Shown here one piece after another: positions 36,630 to 46,110 of a stretch of DNA of 64,000 nucleotides. Origin of the DNA: Gramella sp. AN32 (GTDB lineage Bacteria > Bacteroidota > Bacteroidia > Flavobacteriales > Flavobacteriaceae). How positions within the stretch are numbered: position 1 is the stretch's first letter; each line of letters starts with the position of its first letter. A program made the translations under genes and the position numbers. The notes beneath the pieces were generated by a model, which did no database searches, had not been told where the DNA came from, and saw only the letters and a list, made by a program, of their open reading frames with translations. The stretch spans positions 1-64,000 of the forward strand of contig NZ_QEYO01000013.1 in NCBI RefSeq assembly GCF_023718305.1. The letters run 5' to 3'.

Positions 36630-37439
36630 ATGAAAACTTTAGTAATTGGAGCTGGAAATATGGGATTGACTTATGCCGAAGGAATGGCAAAATCACCCAT
36701 GTTAAACAGAAGGAATTTAATGATTTTTGACAAATCCCCCGAGGTCATCGCGCGACTGAAGGATATTGGTCATTTTGATGTATATGATGATCTACATAAA
36801 TGCCTTCCGGAAGCAGATATGGTATTCATTGCAGTTAAGCCTTACCATAGTGAAGGTTTATTTGAGGAGATGAAATCCATGGTAAATAATTCTCAAATAT
36901 TTGTTTCACTGATGGCTGGAATAACTATCGGAAAAATTCAGGAGGGCTTAGGCGTCAAGAAAGTAGTAAGATCTATGCCTAATTTGCCTGCGCAGGTAGG
37001 AAAAGGCGTGACCAGTTATACAGAAACCAAAGAGGTTTCCCGAATAGAACTGATAATGGTTCGAAATTTATTAGATACTACCGGGGAATCCATTCATGTT
37101 GAAAATGAAAATTTTATTGATGCCTCTACAGGAATTTCAGGGAGTGGGCCAGCATATGTTTTCTATTTCATGCAATCGATGATGGAAGCTGCTTTGAAAA
37201 TGGGCTTTTCCGAAAATGATTCAAAAATATTAGTAAGCCAGACATTTGAAGGAGCTGTTGAACTTTTCAATAGAAATGATTTAAGTCCGGGTACCTGGAT
37301 GGACCGTGTTGCCTCCAAAGGAGGGACCACCCGTGCTGCTTTAGATTCCATGGATGATAATAATGTGAAGGAACTCATCAAAGACGCGGCCTATGCTGCT
37401 TTTGACAGGGCTGTGGAATTAGGGGAAGAAAATAAATAG
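36630..37439 (+). CDS. proC: pyrroline-5-carboxylate reductase
   Basis: A 269-residue cytosolic enzyme. The N-terminal Rossmann motif is GAGNMGLTYAEG. Family landmarks: MPNLPAQVGKGVTSY and the C-terminal signature GISGSGPAYVFYF, followed by MDRVASKGGTTRAALDSM. It reduces 1-pyrroline-5-carboxylate to proline with NAD(P)H, the last step of proline synthesis. First gene of a proC-proB-proA set in which all three proline enzymes are adjacent. Confidence 0.95.
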   Translation: MKTLVIGAGNMGLTYAEGMAKSPMLNRRNLMIFDKSPEVIARLKDIGHFDVYDDLHKCLPEADMVFIAVKPYHSEGLFEEMKSMVNNSQIFVSLMAGITIGKIQEGLGVKKVVRSMPNLPAQVGKGVTSYTETKEVSRIELIMVRNLLDTTGESIHVENENFIDASTGISGSGPAYVFYFMQSMMEAALKMGFSENDSKILVSQTFEGAVELFNRNDLSPGTWMDRVASKGGTTRAALDSMDDNNVKELIKDAAYAAFDRAVELGEENK

Positions 37440-37473
37440 ATATTACAAGAAAAGATTTCATAAAAACCAAGTA

Positions 37474-38247
37474 ATGGATAAGAAGAGAAGAATTGTTGTA
37501 AAAGTTGGGACAAATGTAATGACCAATAAAGACAACAGAATATTAGGCCCGGTTTTAAAAAGTCTTGTGAGACAAATTCATCAACTATATGAAGAGGATG
37601 TGTTGGTGGTGTTGGTATCTTCAGGATCTGCTATTGCCGGAAAGGAAATTCTTGGAGAAATAAATATTAAGGATCCAAGTAAAAGACGACAGGTCTATTC
37701 TTCCGTAGGACAGCCAAGGATGATGAGGCATTATTATAGCATTTTCCATGATTATGGAATGCGGTGTGCCCAGGTATTAGCTACGAAGAGGGATTTTAGT
37801 CCGGGGGTTCACCGGGAAAATATGATCAACTGTTATGAATCATTGCTTTCCGAAGGGATTATCCCTATCGCAAATGAAGATGATGCTGTATCTGTAACCA
37901 TGTCTATGTTTTCTGATAATGATGAATTGGCCAGTCTTGTTGCTGAATTAATTGGTGCTGAAAAGCTGATTATTTTAAGTGATACTGAAGGTTTATATAC
38001 AGGACATCCGGAACATGATGATTCAGAAAAACTAAACAAAGTTCAGGTAGATGAAAATGTTGAAAAATTTGTTCAGAAATCTGATAAAGGTGAAGGTGAA
38101 GGCCGTGGCGGAATGGAGTCTAAAATCAAGATTGCCAAAGCCACCGCTTCCAAAAATATCGATACCTATATCGCCAATGGAAAACGTGAAAATGTGATCC
38201 TGGAAATTATGGAAGGTAAGCCTGTGGGAACAAAATTTACCGCATAA
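37474..38247 (+). CDS. proB: glutamate 5-kinase, short form
   Basis: A 257-residue amino-acid kinase. It contains VVKVGTNV at the N-terminus, LVSSGSAIAGKE for glutamate binding, NEDDAVS, FSDNDELASLVA, and GRGGMESKIKIA near the end. It phosphorylates glutamate to gamma-glutamyl phosphate. It ends after the kinase domain and lacks the C-terminal PUA domain of E. coli ProB (367 residues), a short form also known elsewhere. It follows proC by 34 bp. Confidence 0.93.
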   Translation: MDKKRRIVVKVGTNVMTNKDNRILGPVLKSLVRQIHQLYEEDVLVVLVSSGSAIAGKEILGEINIKDPSKRRQVYSSVGQPRMMRHYYSIFHDYGMRCAQVLATKRDFSPGVHRENMINCYESLLSEGIIPIANEDDAVSVTMSMFSDNDELASLVAELIGAEKLIILSDTEGLYTGHPEHDDSEKLNKVQVDENVEKFVQKSDKGEGEGRGGMESKIKIAKATASKNIDTYIANGKRENVILEIMEGKPVGTKFTA

Positions 38248-38276
38248 TTATTAATATAACAATTGCTTAATGTGAA

Positions 38277-38308
38277 AATTTGAGGATTTGAGAATTTGAG
38301 GATTTGAG
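38277..38308 (+). repeat. two tandem copies of a 16-bp unit
   Basis: AATTTGAGGATTTGAG occurs twice without a gap in the 124-bp space between proB and proA. Each unit is itself close to two 8-mers. There is no spacer, so it is not a CRISPR. Its position inside the operon suggests a small insertion or slippage product. Confidence 0.85.
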
Positions 38309-38371
38309 CGGGAGACTGGCAAAATCAGTTTTAAAATATAAATTATATAATATCAAATATAAAATTAAGGT

Positions 38372-39571
38372 ATGAAGTTGATAAAAACAGATAAAAAAAA
38401 TAACGTACTAAAATCCATGATGCAAATTTTGGATAAAAGACGTAAGGAAATAATCGAAGCAAATAAAAAAGATCTTGAAGCTTTTACCAAAGATGATCAG
38501 GCGATGTACGACCGGCTTATTGTAAATGATAAGAAAGTTGACGGTATGATCCAGTCTGTAAAAGAAGTGATGGAACAGGATGATCCAGTTGGCCAGGTGA
38601 TAGAACATCGTAAACTGGATACCGGTTTGGATATTACCAATAAAACGGCCCCTTTCGGGACTATTATGATCATTTATGAATCCAGACCAGATGTCACCAT
38701 AGAAGCTGCAGTTCTGGCTTTTAAGGCCAATAACAAAATTTATTTAAAAGGAGGGAAGGAGGCGATCCATTCTAATAAGATCTTAGAGGAATGCTGGCAC
38801 GAAGCTCTGAAAGAAAATAACCTCAGTAAAGATTGGATTAAATTATTGCATTTAGATAGGGAACAAACCCAGGAATTCCTAAAAAATCCACCAGAACAAT
38901 TAGATTTAATTGTACCAAGGGGTGGAGAACGATTGATCGCTTTTGTAAAAGAACATGCGACCGGTGCAGTTCTTGTAAGTGGGAGAGGGAATAATTTCCT
39001 CTATGTTTCCAAAAATGCCGACTTCGAAATCGCCAAAAGAGTAATGCTGAACGCGAAGATCGATAAGATCTCCGGATGCAATGCCCTGGATAAGGTACTG
39101 GTAGACAGCAATATTGAAAACTTTGATGAAAAGCTGAAAGAACTTCAGAAACTTTTTAGCGGTAATAAAGTGAATATGCTGGTTGATGATGAAGTCTCCA
39201 AAACACTTTCAGAAGAAGAAAAAATTCCTTCAGAAAGCACCTGGTATGAAGAATTTTTAGCCATGAAAATTGTGATTGGTGCAGTTGAAGGCCTGGATCA
39301 GGCAATTGATAAGATCAATAAATATTCCGGAGGACATTCGGCTTCCATCATCACTAAAGATAAGGAAGAAGCCATGACGTTTATGGAGCAGGTAGACAGT
39401 GCTGCTGTTTATCACAATGCCTCTACCCGATTTACCGATGGCGGACAAATGGGAGTTGGTGCGGAACTGGCCATTTCCACAGATAAACTTCACCATAGGG
39501 GTCCGTTGGGATTAAAACAATTGGTCACCAACAAATATTACATTTTGGGAGAAGGCCATATAAGGGAATAA
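38372..39571 (+). CDS. proA: glutamate-5-semialdehyde dehydrogenase
   Basis: A 399-residue aldehyde dehydrogenase-superfamily enzyme. It has FGTIMIIYESRPDVTIEAA, LIVPRGGERLIAFV, the catalytic Cys236 in KISGCNALD, and NASTRFTDGGQMGVGAELAI near the end, all characteristic of ProA. It reduces gamma-glutamyl phosphate to glutamate semialdehyde with NADPH. It lies 124 bp after proB, the gap holding a small tandem repeat, and ends before a terminator at 39642. Confidence 0.95.
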   Translation: MKLIKTDKKNNVLKSMMQILDKRRKEIIEANKKDLEAFTKDDQAMYDRLIVNDKKVDGMIQSVKEVMEQDDPVGQVIEHRKLDTGLDITNKTAPFGTIMIIYESRPDVTIEAAVLAFKANNKIYLKGGKEAIHSNKILEECWHEALKENNLSKDWIKLLHLDREQTQEFLKNPPEQLDLIVPRGGERLIAFVKEHATGAVLVSGRGNNFLYVSKNADFEIAKRVMLNAKIDKISGCNALDKVLVDSNIENFDEKLKELQKLFSGNKVNMLVDDEVSKTLSEEEKIPSESTWYEEFLAMKIVIGAVEGLDQAIDKINKYSGGHSASIITKDKEEAMTFMEQVDSAAVYHNASTRFTDGGQMGVGAELAISTDKLHHRGPLGLKQLVTNKYYILGEGHIRE

Positions 39572-39573
39572 AA

Positions 39574-39612
39574 GACGTCATTCTGAACTTGTTTCAGAAT
39601 CTTATAATACTG
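39574..39612 (+). repeat. dispersed intergenic repeat, short copy 4
   Basis: A 39-bp segment directly after proA, GTCATTCTGAACTTGTTTCA followed by GAATCTTATAATA. It corresponds to the GTCATCCTGAACTGGTTTCA segment (then GGGTCTATA) of copy 3. Only the central part of the family is kept. Confidence 0.55.
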
Positions 39613-39641
39613 TAAATTAATATATCAGTTTAGTTTCAAAT

Positions 39642-39667
39642 AAAAAGGCGCCCATTGGCGTCTTTTT
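39642..39667. terminator. terminator after proA
   Basis: AAAAAGGCGCC and GGCGTCTTTTT pair over 11 positions with one G-U, loop of four bases, followed by T residues. It lies 70 bp after the proA stop and can end the proCBA transcript. Confidence 0.85.
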
Positions 39668-39908
39668 AAGTATTTACTGAAAGTTGTCATTTCCAGGGCA
39701 GCTTAAGGCTAAGAATCTTCAAAAATGCTTGATATTCTTGCCTCCTAATATATCGAGCATTACTTACCTTCTACTCTAGTATTTTGTTTAGCACCTTATA
39801 TTTTAGTTAACAAAGCCTCAACAATATTCTATTTTAAAGTCGTTTGATTTTGTTGGTATGTAACATATTATGACCTTAGCAGTCTAATAAAAAAATAAGC
39901 TTATTTCT

Positions 39909-41777
39909 ATGAAAAAAATAATAGTGGGATTCGCAGCAATCACCTCACTCTTTGCATGTAAAACCCAAAATATTGTGCAGCCCGAACAACCGGTTGTGGC
40001 CAGCATCAATTTAATCGATGTCCAGGATGATAAAGTTTGGGTAACTGTAGATCCTGATAAATTTACTACGGAAACTACCACATTCTATATTCCCAAAACT
40101 GTTCCCGGTACTTATTCTACAGATAACTACGGAAGATTTTCCGAAGGGTTTAAAGCTTTGGATTATAAAGGAAAAGAATTGCCCGCAGTAAAAGTTGATG
40201 ATAACAGCTGGACTATTGCAAATGCCGATAAACTGGATAAAGTAATGTATATGGTAAATGATACTTTCGACTGGGAAGAAGAAGGTAATGTTTACTCGAT
40301 GGCCGGAACCAATATTACTGCAGGAAAAAATTTCCTTTTAAACCTACATGGTTTTGTTGGATATTTTAAAGACATGACCGAGAAGGAATACCGCCTGGAA
40401 ATTCAAAGACCGGCAGATTTAATCCCCGGAACTTCGCTTACGGTTAGCCAGACTATGAATAATGAGACGGGGACTTCTAAAACCGATATTTACAATCTTA
40501 AAAGATATTTTGAAGTAACCGATAATCCTATTATGTATGCTGCGCCAGACACAACAAGTTTCATGGTTCAGGATATGCAGGTGTTAATTGATGTATATTC
40601 TCCAAATAAGAAATTTTCTGCGGAAGGTTTAAAACCGGCGATGGAAAAAATGATCAGGGCCCAGAAGAAATTTTTGGGTAATATCAACAGCACCAATAAA
40701 TATGCGATCCTCATCTATCTTGCTGCAACTCCCGGACAAAATGATGCGGGTAATTTTGGCGCTTTAGAGCACCATACTTCTACGGTAGTGGTGATGCCGG
40801 AAACAATGGAACAGGCGGCCATGGAAAAAAGTTTAACGGATATTGTATCCCATGAATTTTTCCACATTATTACCCCACTTAGCGTTCATTCGAACGAAAT
40901 CCATTATTTTGATTACAACGATCCTCAAATGTCACAACATTTATGGATGTATGAAGGTGTTACGGAATATTTTGCCAATCTTTTTCAGGTAAACCAAGGC
41001 CTCATCAGCAATCAGGAGTTTTATAATAGAATGATCGAAAAGATAAATATCGCCAAGAATTTTGATGATACCGTGCCCTTTACCCTGATGAGTAAAAATA
41101 TCCTGACAGATGAATACAAGGATAGTTATTATAATGTGTATCAAAAAGGTGCCTTAATTGGAATGGCCTTAGATATTAGACTGCGTGAGTTAAGTGGCGG
41201 GAAAAAGGGAATTCTTGACCTTATGAAGAAACTCAGCGCGAAATATGGAAAAAACAAACCTTTCGAAGATGATCAGTTAATTTCAGATATCGTGGCGCTA
41301 ACCTATCCTGAAATTCAGGACTTTTTCGATTCTTACGTAACCGGGCAAACCCCAATCCCCTATTATGAGTTCTTTGCTAAAGCAGGATTGGAAGAAGCTC
41401 AGGTAATGAGCGAAGTTGGATATTTCTTAAAAGGACAAACACCTTATATCACAGCCAACAAAGAAACCAGCCAAATAGTCTTCAGGGATGATATTAAATT
41501 AAATACTTTCCTTTCTGAACTTGGTGTTGAAGGGGGAGATACTTTAAAATCGGTTAATGGAACTGAATATACTATTCAAAATGTATATCCTTTAATCCAA
41601 TCCAGTATGGAATGGAAGGAAGGTGATACCATTAAAATGACCCTTATAAGAAACGGTGAAGAAGTAGTGCTTGAAGGAAAAACGATCACTCCTATGGATA
41701 AAGATCTAAAAGTGATCGAAAAGAAAAACGTAGACAGTGATCAAATGGAAATTAGAAATGCCTGGTTAAAAGGTTAA
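39909..41777 (+). CDS. M61 family glycyl aminopeptidase-like protease, lipoprotein
   Basis: 622 residues with a lipoprotein signal (GFAAITSLFAC). The M61 gluzincin site is intact: HEFFH (His315, Glu316, His319) and the third zinc ligand Glu349 in YEGVTEYF. The N-terminal 180 residues match the beta domain of M61 proteins, and the C-terminal 110 residues look like a PDZ domain (LNTFLSELGVEGGDTLKSVNG). Members cleave N-terminal Gly or Ala from peptides. Envelope location is predicted. It stands alone between terminators. Confidence 0.92.
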   Translation: MKKIIVGFAAITSLFACKTQNIVQPEQPVVASINLIDVQDDKVWVTVDPDKFTTETTTFYIPKTVPGTYSTDNYGRFSEGFKALDYKGKELPAVKVDDNSWTIANADKLDKVMYMVNDTFDWEEEGNVYSMAGTNITAGKNFLLNLHGFVGYFKDMTEKEYRLEIQRPADLIPGTSLTVSQTMNNETGTSKTDIYNLKRYFEVTDNPIMYAAPDTTSFMVQDMQVLIDVYSPNKKFSAEGLKPAMEKMIRAQKKFLGNINSTNKYAILIYLAATPGQNDAGNFGALEHHTSTVVVMPETMEQAAMEKSLTDIVSHEFFHIITPLSVHSNEIHYFDYNDPQMSQHLWMYEGVTEYFANLFQVNQGLISNQEFYNRMIEKINIAKNFDDTVPFTLMSKNILTDEYKDSYYNVYQKGALIGMALDIRLRELSGGKKGILDLMKKLSAKYGKNKPFEDDQLISDIVALTYPEIQDFFDSYVTGQTPIPYYEFFAKAGLEEAQVMSEVGYFLKGQTPYITANKETSQIVFRDDIKLNTFLSELGVEGGDTLKSVNGTEYTIQNVYPLIQSSMEWKEGDTIKMTLIRNGEEVVLEGKTITPMDKDLKVIEKKNVDSDQMEIRNAWLKG

Positions 41778-41800
41778 TCTCATTCCATCTCTATTCTTAT

Positions 41801-41827
41801 AAAAGCGGTAGCAATTCTACCGCTTTT
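41801..41827. terminator. terminator after the M61 gene
   Basis: AAAAGCGGTAG and CTACCGCTTTT form a perfect 11-bp stem with loop CAATT, continuing into a T run. It lies 23 bp after the M61 stop. Confidence 0.92.
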
Positions 41828-41891
41828 TTTATTTTTAAAAAGCTTCAGGAAGCAGGCTTCTTACTATCTTTAAATTTGAAAACCAACTAAA

Positions 41892-43898
41892 ATGGAAATA
41901 CCAATTCTAAAGGATATTGTATTAATACTCGGCCTTTCGATGCTGATTATTTTAGTTTTTCAAAGATTAAAATTGCCGGCTATTCTTGGTTTTCTATTAG
42001 CGGGAATCATTGCAGGGCCTCATGCCTTCAATCTTATTAGTTCCCAACACGAGGTAGAAATGCTCTCTGAAATCGGGATCATTTTCCTTCTTTTTGTTAT
42101 TGGAATTGAGTTGTCGTTAAAAGGTCTTGCCGCAATCAAAAAGATCATACTCATTGGAGGAACACTTCAGGTTGGGGGAACTATATTGGTGACAATCCTA
42201 ATTTCAATGTTTATAGGTTTGCCGTGGAATACATCGGTTTTCCTTGGATTCTTATTCAGTTTGAGCAGTACCGCCATCGTACTAAAACTGCTTCAGGAAA
42301 AAGGGGAAATTAGTTCCCCTCATGGCAGGATCGCGTTGGGGATTTTAATTTTTCAGGACATTATTGTAGTGCCTATGATGCTGGTCACTCCTTTGCTGGC
42401 TGGTGAAACACCCAACCTGCTTACAACCTTGGGGATCATGTTCTTAAAAATTGTACTTGTCCTAATCCTGGTTTATTTGTTGGCGCGTTTTGTCGTTCCC
42501 AAACTTTTTGGATGGGTCATAAAAACCAAAAATCAGGAATTGTTTATTTTGATGATCGTGGTGCTTTGCTTCGGAGTCGCCTGGCTGACTTCAGCCGTTG
42601 GTTTATCCCTTGCTTTAGGTGCCTTTTTTGCCGGGCTTATTATTTCTGAATCAGATTATAGCCATCAGGCAACTGCGAACGTGCTACCCTTTCGTGAAAT
42701 TTTTATTAGTTTCTTTTTTATCTCTGTAGGAACTCTTCTAAACCTGGATTTTTTCTTTTCGAATATTCTGAATATTCTCCTGCTCGTCATTGGAGTTGTT
42801 CTGCTGAAAATGCTCATTGTGGGTTTGACCGCGTTGATTTTAAGATATACGGCAAGAACCATTTTTATGGTCCTTTTCAGCCTTTTTCAGGTGGGTGAAT
42901 TTTCCCTTCTCTTATCTACTGTTGGAAAAAATAGTGAAATTATTCCCGAAAATATTTATCAGTATTTCCTGGCAATTTCAATCATTACCATGGCCATTAC
43001 ACCATTTTTGATCTCTTATGCGCCAAAAATGACCTATGCCATTCTTAAAGCTCCAATTCCTTCAGCAGTACGAAAAAGACTGGAAAATATCAAGAAAAGC
43101 ACTCAGGCTGAAGAAGAATTTTCAGAAGAAAATCTGCATGACCATTTGATTATTGTGGGCTATGGGATTAATGGTACCAACATTGCGCGTGCGGCGAAAA
43201 GAGCAGACATACCTTATGTGATTTTAGATAATAATCCGGATAGTTTTGAGAAAGCAAAAGAGCGTGAAGAGCCAGTCATATTTGGTGATGCTACCAACAT
43301 CAATATTTTAAAGCATGCACACGTACAGGATGCCAGGGTGGTTGTATTAGCTATTTCAGATCCGGAGGCTACAAAAAAAATCCTGATCAATATCCGCCAG
43401 TTTACACAAACCGCGAATGTGATTGTGCGTACCCGATACATTAAGGAAATGGAAGAAGTGATTCGTTTGGGCGCAGATGAGGTTATTCCTGAAGAATTTG
43501 AAACTTCTATTGAAATTTTTACCCGGGTGCTTAAAAAGTATTTGGTTCCTTTTTATGAAATTCAGGAATTTACACAACAAATCAGGAACGCGAACTACGA
43601 GATGTTAACCACCATGAAGAAAAATCCACATTCGCCTGGACTTCATGATTTAAATATTCCGAATAAAGAAATGGCCACGATCAAGGTATCCATGAATAAC
43701 AAAAATATTGTGGGAAAAAGTATTAAATCATCGGGCATCGGTAAAAATTATCATGTGACCATTTTGGCAATTCAAAGAGATCGAAAATTTTTGGGGGAAA
43801 TAAATCAACAAACAAAAATTGAACAGGGAGACCTGCTTTATTTATTCGGAAATGCCCGAAATATCAATCACCTTAACCGAATTGTTTCTACTAATTAA
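41892..43898 (+). CDS. CPA2 family monovalent cation/proton antiporter, KefB/C-type
   Basis: 668 residues. A 12-13 helix exchanger domain (about 1-385) shows the CPA2 features LAGIIAGP, SLSSTAIVLKLLQEKGE, FQDIIVVPMML and FFAGLIISESDYSHQ. A TrkA-N/RCK domain follows (about 412-535) with IIVGYGINGTNIARAA, and then a TrkA-C domain (about 590-668). It should exchange K+ or Na+ for protons, gated by a nucleotide bound to the RCK domain. Its last 8 bp overlap the end of the convergent thrC gene. Confidence 0.93.
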   Translation: MEIPILKDIVLILGLSMLIILVFQRLKLPAILGFLLAGIIAGPHAFNLISSQHEVEMLSEIGIIFLLFVIGIELSLKGLAAIKKIILIGGTLQVGGTILVTILISMFIGLPWNTSVFLGFLFSLSSTAIVLKLLQEKGEISSPHGRIALGILIFQDIIVVPMMLVTPLLAGETPNLLTTLGIMFLKIVLVLILVYLLARFVVPKLFGWVIKTKNQELFILMIVVLCFGVAWLTSAVGLSLALGAFFAGLIISESDYSHQATANVLPFREIFISFFFISVGTLLNLDFFFSNILNILLLVIGVVLLKMLIVGLTALILRYTARTIFMVLFSLFQVGEFSLLLSTVGKNSEIIPENIYQYFLAISIITMAITPFLISYAPKMTYAILKAPIPSAVRKRLENIKKSTQAEEEFSEENLHDHLIIVGYGINGTNIARAAKRADIPYVILDNNPDSFEKAKEREEPVIFGDATNINILKHAHVQDARVVVLAISDPEATKKILINIRQFTQTANVIVRTRYIKEMEEVIRLGADEVIPEEFETSIEIFTRVLKKYLVPFYEIQEFTQQIRNANYEMLTTMKKNPHSPGLHDLNIPNKEMATIKVSMNNKNIVGKSIKSSGIGKNYHVTILAIQRDRKFLGEINQQTKIEQGDLLYLFGNARNINHLNRIVSTN

Positions 43899-45186
43899 GC
43901 AGATAATTTTTTAGATCTTCATAACTGCTGATTTCTTTCGAAACTTTGCTCTTTCCCATAATTTGCTGAATAGAACCCGGAATTTGGATTTTTTGATCAA
44001 TTGTACTTTCAACTGTATTCAAAAACTTCACGGGATGCGCTGTTTCCAGAAAAACCCCATAATAATCAGGATTTTCCTTTTGGAATCTCTTTAAGCCTAA
44101 ATAGCCAACTGCACCATGTGGATCCATTACATATCCGGTCTTTTCAAAAACACGCTGCATTGCTTCTCTGGTTTCCTCATCAGTAAAACTATAAGATGAC
44201 AGGCTTTCCTTTAAATGAGGGAAGCTATTTTCAAATAATTGCTGTACCCTAACAAAATTGCTTGGATTCCCTACATCCATCGCATTGCTTATTGTAGGAA
44301 TGCTTGGTTTAGATTTATAAATTTCAGAATCTAAATACTCAGTAACCGAATTATTCGCATTATTGGCGGCTATAAAATGATCAATGGGAAGCCCCATTTT
44401 TTTGGCCAGCATTCCTGCACAAATATTTCCAAAGTTCCCGCTAGGCACTGAAAACACCAATTTTTGGTCTCTTTTCTGAAGTTGTTTATAAGCAAAAAAA
44501 TAATAAAACATTTGCGGTAACCATCTCGCAACATTAATAGAATTGGCTGAGGTCAATTTACTTTTTGAAGTGATTTCTTCATCAAGAAATGCTTTTTTTA
44601 CCATATCCTGGCAATCATCAAAAGCGCCGTTAACTTCAAGCGCTTTAATATTCCGGCCTAAAGTCGTTAATTGTTTCTCCTGAATTTCACTTACTTTTCC
44701 CTTTGGATATAAGATCACCACATCTATCCCTTCTACATCCAGAAAACCATTTGCCACAGCTCCCCCAGTATCACCCGAGGTGGCCACTAAAACAGTAATT
44801 TTTCCCAGATCACCTTTTTTTATAAAATAGCCCAGGCTTCCCGCCATAAATTTGGCACCCACATCTTTAAAGGCCAACGTGGGGCCATGAAAAAGTTCCA
44901 ATGTCCCCACATTTTCTTCAACCTCTGCAACTGGAAAATCAAAATCGAGAGTTTGAGAAATGATCCCTTTTAATTCATTTTCAGGAATTTCATTTCCCAC
45001 AAACGATTTAATGGCTTCAAAAGCGATTTCTTCAGAAGATAAATGCTGTAACTCGTTAAAAAAAGTAGCAGGTAATTTCCTGATTTCTTGAGGAAAATAT
45101 AAACCTTTATCGGGAGCAAGTCCCCGAATCACCGCATTTTCATAATTGCTTATATGGCTTTTGTCATTTAGACTGAAATACTTCAT
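43891..45186 (-). CDS. thrC: threonine synthase
   Basis: A 431-residue PLP enzyme of the E. coli-type threonine synthase class. The PLP lysine is Lys107 in HGPTLAFKDVGA. Other landmarks are YENAVIRGLAPDKGLYFP at the N-terminus, ATSGDTGGAVANGF for phosphate binding and VPSGNFGNICAG. It converts O-phosphohomoserine to threonine. Last gene of thrA-thrB-thrC, one base after thrB. Its end overlaps the antiporter gene on the other strand by 8 bp. Confidence 0.97.
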   Translation of the reverse strand: MKYFSLNDKSHISNYENAVIRGLAPDKGLYFPQEIRKLPATFFNELQHLSSEEIAFEAIKSFVGNEIPENELKGIISQTLDFDFPVAEVEENVGTLELFHGPTLAFKDVGAKFMAGSLGYFIKKGDLGKITVLVATSGDTGGAVANGFLDVEGIDVVILYPKGKVSEIQEKQLTTLGRNIKALEVNGAFDDCQDMVKKAFLDEEITSKSKLTSANSINVARWLPQMFYYFFAYKQLQKRDQKLVFSVPSGNFGNICAGMLAKKMGLPIDHFIAANNANNSVTEYLDSEIYKSKPSIPTISNAMDVGNPSNFVRVQQLFENSFPHLKESLSSYSFTDEETREAMQRVFEKTGYVMDPHGAVGYLGLKRFQKENPDYYGVFLETAHPVKFLNTVESTIDQKIQIPGSIQQIMGKSKVSKEISSYEDLKNYLLN

Positions 45187-45187
45187 A

Positions 45188-46108
45188 CTATAAAATTTTC
45201 ACTCCGGTTTTATTGATTTCTGAAACGTGGATATCGAATTCGATTTCCTTGGAACTATAGAATTTTTTAAATGATTTGTAAACTTCTGCGGCAACTTCAT
45301 CTCCTTTGCACATGGCAAAAACTGAAGGTCCTGAGCCTGAAATTCCAAATCCCAAAGCACCTTGTTCCGAAGATATTTTTTCTAACTCTTCAAAAAATGG
45401 AATTAAGATCGATCTTACCGGTTCCACAATTTCATCTTTTAAACTTCTTCCCATGAGCGCATAATCCTCAGTATACAAAGCGCTTACAAATGCAGCTAAA
45501 TTTCCCCACTGATTTATTGCTTTTTTCAGACTTACATTTTGCTTGATTATCGCCCGGGAATCCCTGGTTTTAATTTCAATTAAGGGATGCAAAACGACCA
45601 TTCTTAGTTCATGAGGAGTTGGAAGGCTTACAATTTCTAAAGGTTCATAAGATCGCACTAAATTAAAGCCACCGAGTAATGCCGGGGCAACATTATCTGC
45701 ATGCGCATTCCCACTGGCTAAAAATTCACCTTTCATGGCAAATTGAACCAATTCCTTGTGCTTTAGGGGTTCTCCTAAAAGTTTATTTACCGCAAAAACA
45801 GCTCCGGCAGAACTTGCCGCGCTACTTCCAATGCCACTTCCGGGTTTTATTCTTTTATCAATTTCAATATCAAAACCCTGGTTTTCATTTAAATGGTCCA
45901 GCAGGGACAATACAGCCACACCGGCCACATTTTTATCGGTTTCCATGGGAAGATCTTGTCCGCTAATTTTGGTGATCCTAACTTTTTTAAGATCATTTTT
46001 GCGAATGGTCATTTCATCACCCACACTATCAAGACAACAACCCAGTACATCAAAACCGCAGGAAAGATTTGCCACAGTTGCCGGGGCGAAAATTTTAATT
46101 TCCTTCAT
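45188..46108 (-). CDS. thrB: homoserine kinase
   Basis: A 306-residue GHMP kinase. FAPATVANLSCGFDVLG opens the protein; the ATP-binding GHMP loop is PGSGIGSSAASSAG (89-102); the C-terminal glycine motif is GFGISGSGPSVFA. It phosphorylates homoserine. Two bases separate it from thrA and one from thrC, so the three genes form a tight operon. Confidence 0.97.
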   Translation of the reverse strand: MKEIKIFAPATVANLSCGFDVLGCCLDSVGDEMTIRKNDLKKVRITKISGQDLPMETDKNVAGVAVLSLLDHLNENQGFDIEIDKRIKPGSGIGSSAASSAGAVFAVNKLLGEPLKHKELVQFAMKGEFLASGNAHADNVAPALLGGFNLVRSYEPLEIVSLPTPHELRMVVLHPLIEIKTRDSRAIIKQNVSLKKAINQWGNLAAFVSALYTEDYALMGRSLKDEIVEPVRSILIPFFEELEKISSEQGALGFGISGSGPSVFAMCKGDEVAAEVYKSFKKFYSSKEIEFDIHVSEINKTGVKIL

Positions 46109-46110
46109 GC

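Larger units (their letters stand above)
39572..39908. other. intergenic region with repeat remnant and proline-operon terminator
   Basis: About 340 bp. A short member of the dispersed repeat family is at 39574-39612 (GTCATTCTGAACTTGTTTCA, then GAATCTTATAATA). A terminator follows at 39642-39667. The remainder, up to the M61 gene, is AT-rich and must hold the M61 promoter, but no good -7 box was seen. Confidence 0.6.

Noticed and set aside
38277..38308. Repeat pair considered as a CRISPR or regulatory array
   Set aside because: Two directly adjacent 16-bp units without spacers and no cas genes nearby; a small tandem duplication is sufficient.
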